A stretch of 64,000 bases of DNA from Blasia pusilla (GCA_050084515.1 CM114272.1:41044001-41108000); one strand, 5' to 3'; shown: positions 32,166 to 44,168, counted from the stretch's first letter. The notes: generated by a model from the sequence alone, not told the origin. Numbers and translations are program-made.

Positions 32166-32973
32166 CTGCACATCCAAACTCAATTTCAGAAAATTTGTAA
32201 GTTACATGGGTTCCTGCAACCCGTCGGACTCCGACGGGTCGTCACAACTCAAGGTCAGATTCTAGCAACGAGCTAAATTATGCAACCCGTCAGAGTCCAA
32301 CGGATTGCATTCAGATTTGTGAATGCCTGGTTTCAACCCGTCGGACTCCGACGGCTTGTCAGATAGTCCGTATCAAAAGTAAACATAGCAACCCGGCGGA
32401 GTCCGACAAGTTGCGCAATTGCAATGAAAGCTGCAATTTGACGCGAAAAAGGTAGCTTCCAACTTCCGAATGCAACCCGTCGGACTCCGACGAGTTGTTT
32501 TCGGCCAAAAACATAAAAAACCTCCAAAAATAGCTTCGAGTCAAGAAACCCGTCGGACTCCGATGAGTTGCTTTGGGCCAAAAACATACTAAACTTGTGG
32601 TTAGTCGAACAACTCGTTGGAGTCCGACGAGTTGCTTTCTTCAGAAAACATCCAAAAAAGGCGGCGAGTCGAGCAACTCGTCGGACTCCGACGAGTTTCT
32701 TTCGGCCAAAAACATCCTAACCCATTCATCATTCGAGCAACTCGTCGGAGTCCGACGAGTTGCTTTCGGCCAAAAACATCCTAACCCATTCATCATTCGA
32801 GCAACTCGTCAGAGTCCGACGAGTTGCTTTTGGCCAAAAACAACCTAACCCATTCATCAATTGAGCAACTCGTCGGAGTCCGACAAGTTGCGTTTGGCCA
32901 AAAGCATCCCAACAACAGTGGCGACCCAAACAACTTGTCGGAGTCCGACGCTTTGTAGCAAGAAGAAACTTAC
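32166..32973. repeat. Intronic palindrome array with 64-bp periodicity, copy B
   Basis: The intron is bounded by a GTAAGT donor and a TGCAG acceptor on the minus strand. Palindromes start at 32216, 32282, 32388 and 32472, then at 32545, 32609, 32673, 32737, 32801, 32865 and about 32930, the last seven at a step of 64 bp. In the regular part both arms carry the same change (GCAACTCGTCGGA with its matching complement). The linkers repeat GGCCAAAAACATCC and CCCATTCATCA. It is not a CRISPR array: linkers are repeated, and this is an intron in nuclear DNA. Confidence 0.92.
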
Positions 32974-33446
32974 GTGTTCATGGCATGCATGGCCATCTCC
33001 ACCGTCGCCATGTGATGAGGGTATGGATGAAGGACCACTCCCTTCACGCAAAAATGTGCCTCCAAGGAGTTTGGGCGCTCCTCTGCAAACTTTGTCCACG
33101 CCATGAACCTGTGATTTCCATCCCAGATGAAGAAATGCAGATTCCTCATCGAGCTGAATTCCGTGCCCTCTACTTGCCTTCTGAAATCCTGGTCTCTCAT
33201 CCTCCAGAATGTGTCGAGCTTTTCCAAGTCCTCCTCCGTAACCAAGGCTTGGGTTCCATGCTCATCGTAAGGCTGAACATAGAACGGAGGGAAGCTGTCG
33301 ACGTAGGATGTTGTCGCCGCCGATTGTTTGAGCTTTGCGATATCCTCGTCGGACTGAATTTCGTGGACGTACTCCATTGTCTGCAATCGGCACAGTGGAA
33401 TTCTCGGGGCGTTGTGGCCCTCCATCAGTGCCATCTGCTTTACCAC
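32974..33446 (-). pseudogene. ParB-like domain exon, copy B (best preserved)
   Basis: A fully open exon flanked by an acceptor (GACAG at 33447-33451) and a donor (GTAAGT from 32973). Residues 15-22 RIPLCRLQ, 33-43 with the S-D-E-x-I-x-x-L-x-x-S helix, 50-57 DSFPPFYV, and 105-116 FFIWDGNHRFMA follow the order of ParB/Srx-like folds, where a GHHR-type motif (GNHR here, residues 110-113) contacts nucleotide or DNA. ParB-N domains fused or adjacent to DNA methyltransferases are common in phages and bacterial mobile elements but unexpected in a spliced plant gene. Probable role: DNA or nucleotide binding that guides the methyltransferase half. The gene as a whole is broken in other exons. Confidence 0.68.
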
Positions 33447-33544
33447 CTGTCAGAACCAGGACAAGATCAATAAGCTACACTGAATTGCCAATGAATTGCA
33501 AGATGGGCCTTCACATTATTCAAAAAACCCAGATCCTCTCTTAC

Positions 33545-34173
33545 CCGGTCAAAGATTGGGTCGGTTTCTTGACCAGCCAACTTGTTTGAGACAGCAGTTG
33601 GCAAGTCCACTAGGAGCTCGTCGATCCGATAGAGGTTAATTTCTTCCGCCGGGCTTGGAGACAAGGATGACCGCTCTCCTTCTTCTTCGGCAATGTCCAC
33701 CATCTCCACGCTGGCGGTCCTCATGACCTCATCGTCCGTGATTTGAACTTCTGCCGTTTCCGCTATATTGATTGTGTCCCCGGACTCCATCGGGGACATT
33801 TCCGCATCTCAACACTTTCGGTTGGACGGGCAGGGCTGTCGTCAATGGCTATTTCTTTTTCCCTCCTCGCTTTAGCTAATTTTGCTCTCCTCACCGACGC
33901 GTCCAGACGCTTCTTTTCTCGCTTTTCGTCGGCGATCCTTTTCTTCAAGGCCTGCGACATCTCAGCCTCTGCGTTCTGTTTATCGAGCGCCTCTTGTACA
34001 CGTTTCGCAAGAAGCTCCTGGTTGTGCATCTCCGCTTCCCTTTCCCGCTCCTTGATTTCCTGCTGCCTTATCTCATTTGCCGAACGAGGCTCTGGAGATG
34101 CTGACGCAGGAGTCCTAATGGACTTCGGGGTGAAGCTCCCAGACTTGTTTGCTTGAGCTTTTTTCCTCCTCAT
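33545..34173 (-). pseudogene. N-terminal coiled-coil exon, copy B
   Basis: The start is chosen at the first ATG shared with copy A (MRRKKAQANKSGS). It then has a Ser/Pro-rich stretch, EIRQQEIKEREREAE, KRVQEALDKQNAEAE and RREKEIAIDDSPA. A frameshift near 33815 leads into an acidic part (SPMESGDTINIAE to NLYRIDELLVDLP) ending DPIFDR at a GTAAGA donor (33544). A 97-bp intron separates it from the ParB exon. Heptad-like charged helices suggest self-association. No known family. Confidence 0.58.
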
Positions 34174-34199
34174 TTTTCCCGGAAATGCTTCCACCTATG

Positions 34200-35376
34200 T
34201 CCACGATGAATCGCTTGATCAGTCGCCTTGCAGATGTTGAGATGAGTCGCCTTGATGGGTAGCTCGAATCGTCTCGCGATCGTTTGGTCGAACTGTCTCG
34301 CTCTCGTTCCCTCGTATCGTCTCGCGATGACTCATCGTGTGAAACGCCCCTTGGTATCTGATCAGCTGCTGTGCGGGAGAGCAATGGAGATCTCAAAATG
34401 AGAAACCGGAAATGAGCGATTTCTGCCCTATTTATACTTTTCTAGCCGTTGGGCTGACCGTTGGGTCGCGTCGTCCTTTTGACGGCGACGTGCCGGCTGT
34501 TACGGAAGACTGGACGTGAAAAATGGCAACCCGTCGGAGTCCGACAGATTGCGCGCCTCCTCCGTCATGGGAAGATAATGCGAGGTGCACGAGGAACCCG
34601 TCGAAGACCGACAGGTTGAGCGCCTCCGCCGTCTTTGGACAAGAACGCGAGGTACCCGCGCAACCCTTCGGAGACGGAAAGGTTGCGCGCCTCCACCGTC
34701 TTCGGACAAGAACGGGACGTACCCGCGCAACCCGTCGGAGACCGTTGGGTTTCACGCTTCCCTCGTCAAGGGTTAACAACGCGGGCTTCCCGCGCAACTC
34801 GTCGGAGGCCGACAGGTTGCAGGCTTCCTTCATATAAGCGAAACAAGGCGAGGCCCTTGCGCAACCCGTTGGAGGGCGATGGGTTGCACGCTTCCTTCAT
34901 GTAAGTGTTACACTCTGAGATAATTGGGCAACTCGTCTGATGCCGACGGGTTGCAAGCCTCCGCCATCTTCGGGCAAGAAGGAGCAGTATCCGAGCAACT
35001 CGTTGGAGAGCGACGGGTTGCCAACTTTGATCATGTTTGCGTTTGAAGGTAAGGCAAAAGCATGCAACCCGTCCGAAGCCGACGGGTTGCAAGCTTCGCT
35101 TAGCTTGGGTTAATTGTTGAGTTACCACGACTCCGACGGGTTCCAAAAAAAGGAAGTGTGCTTCGCAACCCACGTCTCTGCTTCCCAAATCCGGTAACAC
35201 ACTGCAGGAGAATTGAATTGGTTGCAACAGAATTGATTCCATTGTGTCAGAAAATTTCACCTACCGAACTTCATCTTGTCAGTAAAATTCTGTCAGGAGT
35301 ATCTGATTTCCTATTCACTATAAATTAAAAATTCTCATTCTCATTCTCACTCTCCTCCCATACGAAATTTCTGGGA
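34200..35376. repeat. Divergent spacer with palindrome array, copy B
   Basis: This spacer separates the minus-strand ParB-methyltransferase gene from the plus-strand transposase gene. From about 34525 to 35165 there are ten or so palindromes, at irregular steps, several with TCGGAGNCCGA centres; linkers share AACAAGGCGAGG and TTTGGACAAGAACG blocks. The same arrangement is seen at 9985-10690. As the only intergenic space of the element it should hold both promoters. Confidence 0.82.
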
Positions 35377-37348
35377 ATGGATAATTATGTAAAGCTCACT
35401 TGTGGCACTCATCTGGCGGCCCTTCCTCAATCAGAAATCGTTCGACCGCAAGCTCTTGAGTCTTTCATAGCAGTGGATGAAAATTTTCTCTGTTTTCGAT
35501 TTCTTCTCCAAATTGGAACTATCTTTGTATCCAAGGATGTTAGGATGGACGGTACGGAGGACATAATAGGTGAGACGGTCCAGCCAGTGACTGCAGACCG
35601 TAAAGTATGGAATCTCTCTGAATTCGTCTGTTTCCCAAGTAGACGGTCGAGAATTTCCTAGTGCTCCGAGCTCTACATTTGCAACTCCTAGCTCAGTAGA
35701 TCCGGCTTCGACTCCAACTTCACACGCTCGTAACAATGTTGTTCTTCATGAAAAGATTCCGGATGTTATCAACCTCAGTGGATCTGTTGGACACCAACCG
35801 GGCCCTCTGTCCACTATTCGTTCCTCTTGCGAGTATCGGGCAATAGTTTGCTTTCGTCTCTGGCCTTGAAAATGTTCAAGCACATTCTTGTTGACGAGCT
35901 GCTGCCCACGTACGATGGTAACTGCATTTTTGAGTTGCCTCCACTTGCTGCTCCTGCTCAAAAGAAAGATGGAGGACGCCTCAAGGGTATGGACAGAAAC
36001 TTTGATTGTCATCGATGGTGCAGGCTTCAACGGACTAGTGCTTCAATCCCAGATGGTCCTTGGATTGTCTCCCGCCGCCAATGCGTTGGACCCTTGGAGT
36101 GTAGAAGTCCAGCATGCCCGTATCTAGAGCGCAACGGGCGAGTCAATACGTCGCAATTCCCCCAAGAATGCAGAAACTCCATACGAGGTCGGTGCCACCA
36201 TACCGACGCGAGGCCATCGATGTCCTCATTGTCAGGATTCGCCCTTCTGCGTTGGAGCGTGTCCTGTATACATATTTTTCATTGTCCACAACTTGGGCTC
36301 CACGTCATAGTACAAGGTTGGCAGTTCATGTTGGCTCCCACACTCATCCTGTGACCGATGCAATTCAGAGACACATCAAGGAGGATGTGGCGAAGAAAGT
36401 TGCCGAGGTCTACAGAAACTCTCCGGGTTCAAAGCCCGGAGTGATCAAGCTCACAACGGCATCACAAATTTGTGAACAATTTCTTGGAATCCCTGAACAG
36501 GGCGAGATCACGGCGGCTGAGGAGAAACAACTCTGGGAAAATCTCGCATTTTTCGCTGATCTTGAATGCTTCCGGAATTTGCTGCGTCAAATACGAGTTC
36601 TGGATGGAAAGACGGTCAAAATGGATGCCATTTCCAGAATCAAGGCCAACTCCAGATTTCCATTCATTCAGAGATGGTAGTGCATGGGCCAAGGAGGCGA
36701 GGGATCTAGGGCCTATGTCTTCAAAATTTCAACCACAAGTCCGTCGAGTGGCTTCGATCTTATAGATCAAATGAGGGAAGGGGAAGATCTTTATGGCAGC
36801 TGGGAAGGGGAAGCTTTGATATTTGCTACAGAGTGTTGAACGGATGGTTGACGATGGGTGCTCACGTTTATGACCATGTGGAGAAGGGACTCAAAACTAT
36901 ATTTGTCTGTGAAGTAAAGGCAGAAGACGTTGGCAGTTTGAAGATGTGCTGGTTACTCTTATTGGAGGTGGTGAAGGAAAACAAAAGGCCACCTTTCGAA
37001 ATTTATGGGTTCATGGCAGAAAATGCACAACCTGGGTGGATTGCTATCCGGGAAGTGTTCTCGGGTGGAGAGGTTCAACCAGAGAGGGAAAGGTCGGATG
37101 CTTTCCATTGGCAACAGTCTGTGACCCGATACACCAAATCTTGCATCAAGGAGAATAAGAGGACAGACCATGTCACTCTACTCCAACGCTGCAAGGACAG
37201 CAAAACCTTGAAGCACGCCATGGAATTCCAGGAAGAACTTCATGGGTGGTGGAGGAAGCATGTGATTGAGGGGAAGTACAAAGAGTTGTGCTCTTGGTTG
37301 AGTTGGTGGACTGTACGTATGAGACAATGGGGAAACTTCATGCGGCAG
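35377..37348 (+). pseudogene. MULE-type transposase gene, 5' part, copy B
   Basis: Begins MDNYVKLTCGTHLAALP. Frames shift several times: 35827-36240 has a Cys-rich block (DCHRWCRLQ, then GPWIVSRRQCVGPLECRS, CPYLERNG) likely to bind zinc; 36114-36680 has HPVTDAIQRHIKEDVAKKV and LRQIRVLDGKTVKMDAISRI; 36833-37348 has YDHVEKGLKTIFVCEVKAED, FEIYGFMAENAQPGWIAIRE and DAFHWQQSV, then a helical region ending FMRQ at a GTGAGT donor (37349). The order fits the DDE core of MULE transposases, with the usual second Asp replaced by Glu (AEN; copy A has ADN). The protein would cut and join element ends in the nucleus. Confidence 0.65.
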
Positions 37349-38033
37349 GTGAGTTCACTATTTTGTCTTGTCAAGCTCACGCTGAGAATTGCTTGTAAAA
37401 TTGCAGCTCAAGTTGAGAAGCGTGGGAACTATAGGGATTTCAAACTGAAGAAACCAAGCAAGCTGTCGGATGCGACGGGTTGCCCGAGTGTGCAACCCGA
37501 CGGAAACCGACGGGTTGCATCCAGAATTTTGGTGCAACCCGTAGACAAGTATGCAAGTCGCATGTATACAAGGCCTGCAAATAGTTCGACCTGGATGGGT
37601 TTTGGATGACTTGCACTTGGATCTTTCAGAGTGGCCATAGGTTCTTGCAACCCGTCTGAATCTGACGGGTTGCAGTAAGTGGGTTTAGGGTTGCAACACG
37701 TTGGGACTCGACGGGTCGCAGAGTCGTTCATGGGATGCCTCGGCCTTGCAACCCGTCTGAATCCGACGGGTTGCAGTAGGTGGGTTTAGGGTTGCAACAC
37801 ATCAAGACCCGACTGGTCGTAGAGTCGTTCATGGGATGCCTCGGCCTTGCAACCCGTCTGGTTCCGACGGGTTGCAATACATGGGTTTAAGGTTGCAACA
37901 CGTCGAGACCCGACGGGTTGCAGAGTCGTTCATGGGATGCTTCGGCCTTGCAACCCGTCTGGTTCCTACAGATAGCTTATTTCTTTGACTCCTGAGTTAT
38001 TTTCGTTCCCTTCTTACATTGCCGTCGTTGCAG
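37349..38033. repeat. Intronic 101-bp tandem array with palindromes, copy B
   Basis: Palindrome cores with the arm GCAACCCGTCTGAATC or close variants start at 37647, 37748, 37849 and 37950, exactly 101 bp apart. Each unit also holds a second, weaker palindrome (GCAACACGT type) and the linker CATGGGATGCCTCGGCCTT. The intron probably ends at the TTGCAG acceptor at 38028-38033. A short exon may lie at 37407-37440 after another TTGCAG. Confidence 0.88.
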
Positions 38034-39535
38034 GGATTGAACATTCATGAAAATGCCCTCTGCCCCAACACAAGTGGAGCAGAAAGTGTTCATTCCTCGT
38101 GGAGGTCGTCACAAGCATGCCAACAAATTTCACTTGTGGAGGCATGCCAACAAGACCAGGCAAGAGCAATGCTACAGTCTGCAGCATTCCATATATTCCT
38201 CACAAAAGGCATAACAAAAGGAAGGGGGCCGTTGATCTACAAGCTCTATGTCAGGGCGGCTGTGAGATCTGGTGATGAAAAAATGTACGTGGAAGCCTTC
38301 AACCGGTGCGTAGATGGAACTCCCCTCGAGCAAGACGTACACATTGGTGGGGATATTCATGGGTGGGTTTCAAGACGTCCCATACAGATGGTGGTAGAGC
38401 AGTCCGAGCGAGACTCGTGGAGACCAGATAAGTATCTAGACTTCAGGCTGGTGAAGAGGCAGCATCGAGGAACAAATCCGGTGACTGATTTGGATGAGGA
38501 AATTACGCCGCCCAGGTATTTTGGGACCCCGGACCCGTCCCAAATCCGTGATGGAGTTACTTCTCCAAAATCAATGAATGTTTTATTTCAAAAGCCCTCC
38601 GTTGCTGGAAGTTCGCAACATCTTGTGGTTGAGCTAGTTCAACAATATGGGATTCCGATAATGGAGGTGGATTGCAACCTTAAACGGTGGCATATATCTT
38701 GGAGCAACCCAGGACGTGGACCCACCTGCAGGGCAGAATCTGATGGCATTAGGAGAGCATGCGGCACTTTCCTAAATAAGAACTGCATAAGGACTGGACG
38801 ACCACTGCCTGGGTTTTGGGGACTCAAAACCTTTGATCGTTTCACGAGGACCGGGGATCAATTGAAGTACTTCTTCTGCCCAAATGAATCTTGCGCTTTT
38901 CGGAAGTCTTATCTGGCTGCCATTGGAGCTCCGGGGAATACCTCCACGATTTGGCCCATCGGGTGAGAGGCGAACGTAACGCGCACTCAAGGACAAGTGG
39001 ACAATCTTACAAGTGCCAGTTTCAGACTCGTAGACGGGGGAATTTTGGAGCATGTTTGAATTACAGAGACCTTCGTATTTCGTATTCAACCCAAGATTGA
39101 TGTCAACATGTAGCCGGAGAAGGTGGATGATCTCAATCCACTATTTTTGTTTGAGTCTAGAAATGGGGTGAAGAGAAACAGAATGTGTAGGCCAACGGTG
39201 GAGAGAGCAAAGCGAATTGCATCAGCTCGGGAGGCAAAAATGGAGATCATGGCCATGAAAGATGTCTTGAGTGGCAATGGAATAGGAAGGATGTATTGAG
39301 TCAGGAACAACACTGTAAATTCAAGTGTCACATGGGTGTATGTGGTGCACATCTGTTGCTTTCCCACATGTTCATGTGGTGACTTTGTCCAAAGAGAGAC
39401 AAGTGGCAAAAGATATTTCCCTTGTAAGCACATGTTCTATGTGTTGCTGGTAGTTTTAAGAGAGTCGGAGGTAGGAGTAGGAATCCACCAACCAATGGAT
39501 GTCCGAATAGTCAGGAGCTTCAAGCTGAAGTACTC
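38034..39535 (+). pseudogene. MULE-type transposase gene, 3' part with SWIM finger, copy B
   Basis: The longest open part (to 38966, about 310 codons) reads LIYKLYVRAAVRSGDEKMY, DVHIGGDIHGWVSRRPIQM, DSWRPDKYLDFRLVK, and a Cys/Trp-rich block ending FRKSYLAAIGAPG. After a frameshift near 38970 and stops come LNPLFLFESRNG-type helices and at 39336-39450 a SWIM finger (CSCGDF...FPCKHMF). SWIM at the C-terminus is a hallmark of MULE transposases. Similarity to copy A ends near 39535, where other repeats begin. Confidence 0.7.
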
Positions 39536-39635
39536 GACTCTGGCTGCTCCATATGATGTTGATGCCAATGATTGTGGCAATATGTTGTTGCAACAACTCT
39601 ATTTGAGCAACCATCCCAACCTCACGCCCTAAGTC

Positions 39636-41075
39636 TCCCGGACTTGTCTAGGTGGTAGAACTCTATCTCTTCCACATGTATGTCCACCACCAACATAAGA
39701 AAATCTAACTCCTCGTCCCCTAACAGGAGCACTTGGCGCATGACCTCTAGGCCCACCCGAACTGCCAACTCACTCTTTGGCCCTCAGTCTAGACGTAACT
39801 CAGGGTGTAGGCTAAATCAGTGAGCGTATATATGACTATACTGCTAAAAATGGTCAATCACACAGGTATACTCCTAGTGTGGGCCTCAATCTTGGGCATA
39901 TACCTATTGGAAAACTCATGGTAATCATCCATGCGCACCCCTGTAGGTGTTGGAACATCCCATTCCATGTTGTGAAAGGGTTGAAAATCTGGAGTTCTTG
40001 AGTTCCTAGCACTTTGTAAATCACACCAACTCCTAAACTTTGCAATGACGTTGTGTAATTCTAAGGTCTCCACAACTCTCAAAAACCTTTACGTATACGG
40101 TCCTCCACCCCAATCGTCCATCTCGTACACCTAGACAGTAGGACTACTTACTGTATGCGATGATATACCAACACTCTCCTTTATGCCCTTTCCCTCGTCT
40201 GAGGACAACACAGGATATGGTTGAGGCTTTCCATCATGTGGAGACCCTTGAAACCTCATGCCACTCCGTATAAATCCTCTAGAGCTACTCTCAAGCACAC
40301 CACTTCGCTTCTCAAAGTCCCAAAAGGACGTCATGATGATCCTCGTGCCCCTCTGACATGATCACTCTCAATCTTGTGAGTAATCCCTCAATCACTCAGA
40401 ACAAAAATTTGCGGCACTCAATCTACACTCCCTCTCACTAAGACATATAATGTGCGGAAAATCGACTATTGTTATGTTGTCTCATCGATATAGCATATCA
40501 AGAACTCTAGATATTCCAACCAAGTCTATGTCCCCTAACCACATACATCAATAATGCTACCACCATCCAGACAGATCCCAATATCCTAAATAACTACCTA
40601 ATACCCAGAATTCTCTCACATGTGCAGGGCAAAAGACTAGAATGGGCAATCTGGAAAATTTTGGTATCGCTCCTCATCAAGTGCAAACCTCAACCCCAAG
40701 TTGATCGTGAAGAAAAACTCCTCAAGTTAGCAAGTCGTGCTCCCTTGGTATTGAAAATACGCAAACCCTCTCGATGTGCGGTGCAAGTACAACGTTACGG
40801 TGCGACAATGGTGACACAGAACGGCTACAAATGGCAAGACACTTGCTAATAGGATGCAACACACAACAAAATCTCCTCCTCTATAAAAAATACACACTGT
40901 GGTCCTCAATGAGGCTCCGTAATCGAGACGGTGCGGTATGGCCATGAGCGGCACGACGCAACAATCGACGGCACCGTTCGGCTATGGATGTCACGACACA
41001 GTACTCGATCGTTGGCAAGCATACATAGCAGAAAAAAAACTCAAAACTAGATCCCATCCATCAAAGACACAAGAG
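39636..41075 (-). pseudogene. Gypsy gag remnant and leader
   Basis: The frame near 39858-40082 reads VVETLELHNVIAKFRSWCDL and MDDYHEFSNRYMPKIEA, matching the gag at 24259 (FDSWCDMQ, MDDYHEFRKDHV) but clearly diverged. Upstream 40131-40334 gives a Ser-rich N-terminus (MTSFWDFEKRSG). The stretch 39640-39800 has the Arg/Gly-rich composition expected of the gag tail. Pol is absent. The segment 40340-41075 is probably its leader. This is a second lineage of the same gypsy group. Confidence 0.7.
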
Positions 41076-41454
41076 TAGCGATGAGCGGTAGTCAACGGTT
41101 GTCAAATGGACGATGGTGGTTGAACGATAGATGGTCAGTGAAGATCAATGGTAATTATGATACCTCATATGTGGGTAACCATGGCTCTCTTTTAACCTTA
41201 TGCAAAAGTAAAGGTCTTTTGTTTTTTTCCCACTCCACTAACCTCTTAAACCAAATACCAACTCACTAAAATTATCTCACATCTAGCTTATACTCCACTA
41301 AGTCCCATTAATCTTGGGTCAATACCCACTAAATAAAGTTTCTATTTCACTTTATCCTAAAATTACTTTTTCCCTTGTCGTATGCACTAAGATAAAATCA
41401 TTTACTACTTTTTCTACCTCTTAACTAAGAATTTTACCTAAATTTTTGAAATTT

Positions 41455-41815
41455 CTCATTTCTTCACAAGTTGGCTATGGCAGCCCATAGGAAAAGTCAT
41501 AACTTTGTGCTCAAATGTCCGAATTGAATATTTTTTCTTTGAAAATGTGCAAAACTTCTCGATCTACGACATCATTAATTTTTTTTTCCAAATGAGCTAA
41601 AACAAATGGGAAACCTTCTCTCTCAGGTTGCCCGCGGCCTCATCAGGTCATCCTTGACCTCTTGAGGTCGTCCTCTGATATCCTCTAAGGCACTCTACTA
41701 TAAACTTGTCGATCCCTCCTAAAAGACATGATAGAACCCTTTGCCAAATACCCTTAATAGCTCACTGTTAAATTCTTCCAATTCAACAAGTGTTGAGTGA
41801 TTTAGTGAAATAGAC
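41455..41815 (-). repeat. Dispersed repeat, inverted relative to copies at 59.5 and 60.3 kb
   Basis: The reverse complement contains CTATGGCAGCCC-type, TCTTTTAGGAGGGATCGACAAG, GAGGAC...GACCT and AGAGAAGGTTTCCC blocks in the same order as about 60280-60450 and 59480-59610. No coding capacity is recognised. Confidence 0.65.
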
Positions 41816-43775
41816 TACACACATCAAAGAAAGTCTTATGTTTCATAAGTTCGCTAGATGTGTTTGTATACCCCTTCTCTTATATGAGCTTGCTAAGTGT
41901 GCATGTACAAGGTGAAAATAATGGTACATCAACTGTCAATACCAATAAGTAGGAGACTATGAACACTTGGATTACAACAAATAAATCCACAATGAGAAAA
42001 GGGAAGAAGATCCTCAAAGTTCAAGGAAGTCCTCAATTCAAACAGATGAGAGAGAAGGAGTGCAAGTTGAAGATTTTTGCCAAATCACCAAGAAAGAAAC
42101 TTTTTTCCTTGCACAAAAAGGAAAGAAGAGCGGAAAAATCATAAGAAGCAATGCTAGATACCCAAATTTGGTCTCATAAATGATATACTTGAATACAAAG
42201 TCCAATTAAAAGAAATTATGTGCATAACCAATGGACACATGGTGAATTTTTAGATCTTAACAATGTCCAAAACTAACCCAAATATTATCATAAATATTCC
42301 ATTGATTGCATGTGACCTCGATGGGTGATTTGATTTGCATAAGTTTCAATTCCCTACTTGACTATTTTTATTATGATTATTAATAAGTGTCGAGTTCAAA
42401 CTTTTAAAAGATTAGCATTTTACTGCATACTTTGGTATTTCTCATGATCAATCATCTATAATGAGAATAAAAGTTCCATCTATACCGCCATGGGAGGCAA
42501 AATGTACATTTATACATCATTCGTTTCTGTACATGATTTTTTTCATATTTCATAATTGGGGATGATAAAACCTGATTTTGAACCGGTTTGCAAATACCCT
42601 ATATAAAGGGACCCCCATATCCTGTCAGTTTTTTCAACTGATTTAAATGAAAAGGAAATTTTTGACTTTAAACGGTTATCTTTACTTGAAACACCAGATC
42701 TCCTTGACCATTGATTCACCATAGAAAATAGTGCGGATGGACACATGGATAGATCAGATCCTAGCTGAGGCTAGCTCTTATATGGTTGATATAATGTGCT
42801 AGCGTAATATGACATGTAGGCCTCTCCAAGTATTTTGCACGTTTCCGAGTAACCCTTTGGAAACATTTTGGGCGTTATCTCATGGCCCAGAGTCGCTCTG
42901 TCACCGACGTTGACAATTAAATAAGATGACATTGATCGTGCGGCCTAGGAATCTCTGATATAGGTCAAAATGGTCAATTTTTGTCGGAGTCATCTATACT
43001 ATTATAGCATAGTGTTGGTTTAGGTTCTAAACATCTCTCTCGGCGGCACCTGTCATTTTCAGCCATTTATTTTTCTACATGTGTCTTTTTGAAGAGGTCA
43101 TCTAGATGTGGGTTGCAGTATTTATGAGTATAACGCTTTCAAAGTAGTGGCCAACTTAGAGTGATGACGATAGGATTCTTGAAATTTCAAACACATGCGG
43201 CTGCGATTTTAGGGTTTTGAAGTTAGGGGACCCTTCAAGAGTATTTAAGGTTTTGAGTCTTTTGACACACACTATAATTTTTTTTTCAATTGTTGCGATA
43301 CTACCTCAGGTGCAACACGTGATCACTCAAGGAGATCATTCCCATCTCACTCTTACCACACTGTACGCAATAGTGAATATTTCTTCTTTGTGCTTTACTA
43401 AAGTTCAAAGTCTTTCATCTTGCATGAATGTCAGCTTTATAGAAGTTGTACTTTAAGCCTTTCATGCTTTCTAAATGCAACTTTGTTGTCATATGAAATC
43501 TTGCTATTTGAGCTAAGCTACCACCAATTGATGCACACTACTATCTTTTAGTGCATAACACTAAGCTTTCATTGCGATGCAGGTGCTTCTAACAAAAAGA
43601 AGACACTCGAGTCTGCTACAAGTGCCCAGAGATACTCCCACGGCCCGCCTCTACAACAAGCGCTCCTTGCTCTGCTTCTGCCTTGGCAACACATTTGTAG
43701 TTGCCTCCTTATACTCAAGATTTGCTCCTATAATTTCAAATCAACAAGCGTGGAAAATTAATCAAGTGAAAATAT
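41816..43775. other. No gene recognised
   Basis: AT-rich sequence with only short frames (for example 41959-42144 and 43217-43456) that show no family resemblance. A few stretches near 42540-42720 look like decayed coding sequence but could not be identified. Confidence 0.5.
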
Positions 43776-44168
43776 ATGGGGACAAAAAAGACGGCGGTGA
43801 AGTCCACACAGGGCAAGGGGAAGAGTATCAATGCCAATGTAGGTCAATCCGAGAAACACTATGGCATTAAGAGTCCGGATCTACCACCCCTGGAGCGCTC
43901 AAAGTGGTCTCAACTTTCTCGAGACAAGTGAATCAAACTGACCTTTGAGTCAGATAAAGGAGTCCCACAAGCAAAGTACAATCAATCTTCAATGCAAGAA
44001 GGAAAAAAAAAAGTAAACGGAGAGAAGCCCCGAATGGGGTACGAGGTTGAATCTTTAAGAGGCTTCAGACTTTGTGGATCCACAAAGGGATTCTCTCCCT
44101 TCTTTGGAAATTCCAAAGGAATCATATACATGATACTTCCCAATGCCTGTAGCATAGGAAAGATCTGA
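43776..44168 (+). pseudogene. Unidentified open stretch with one stop
   Basis: The frame from the ATG at 43776 is open for 51 codons, has a TGA at 43929, and continues open to about 44167. It is Lys/Gly/Ser-rich at the start (MGTKKTAVKSTQGKGKS) and then reads KPRMGYEVESLRGFRLCG. The composition looks coding rather than random. No family is recognised; a decayed retroelement gag is possible. Confidence 0.25.

Noticed and set aside
32545-32956. CRISPR-like array (regular repeats with spacers)
   Set aside because: The spacers are copies of one another, the repeat is a full palindrome, and the array lies in a spliced intron of a plant transposon. It is a 64-bp tandem repeat.
28000-39535. Endogenous giant-virus insertion as source of the ParB and methyltransferase genes
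   Set aside because: The presence of canonical introns, a MULE-type transposase with SWIM finger in a fixed divergent arrangement, and two copies favour a DNA transposon. No capsid, polymerase or other viral core gene is seen.
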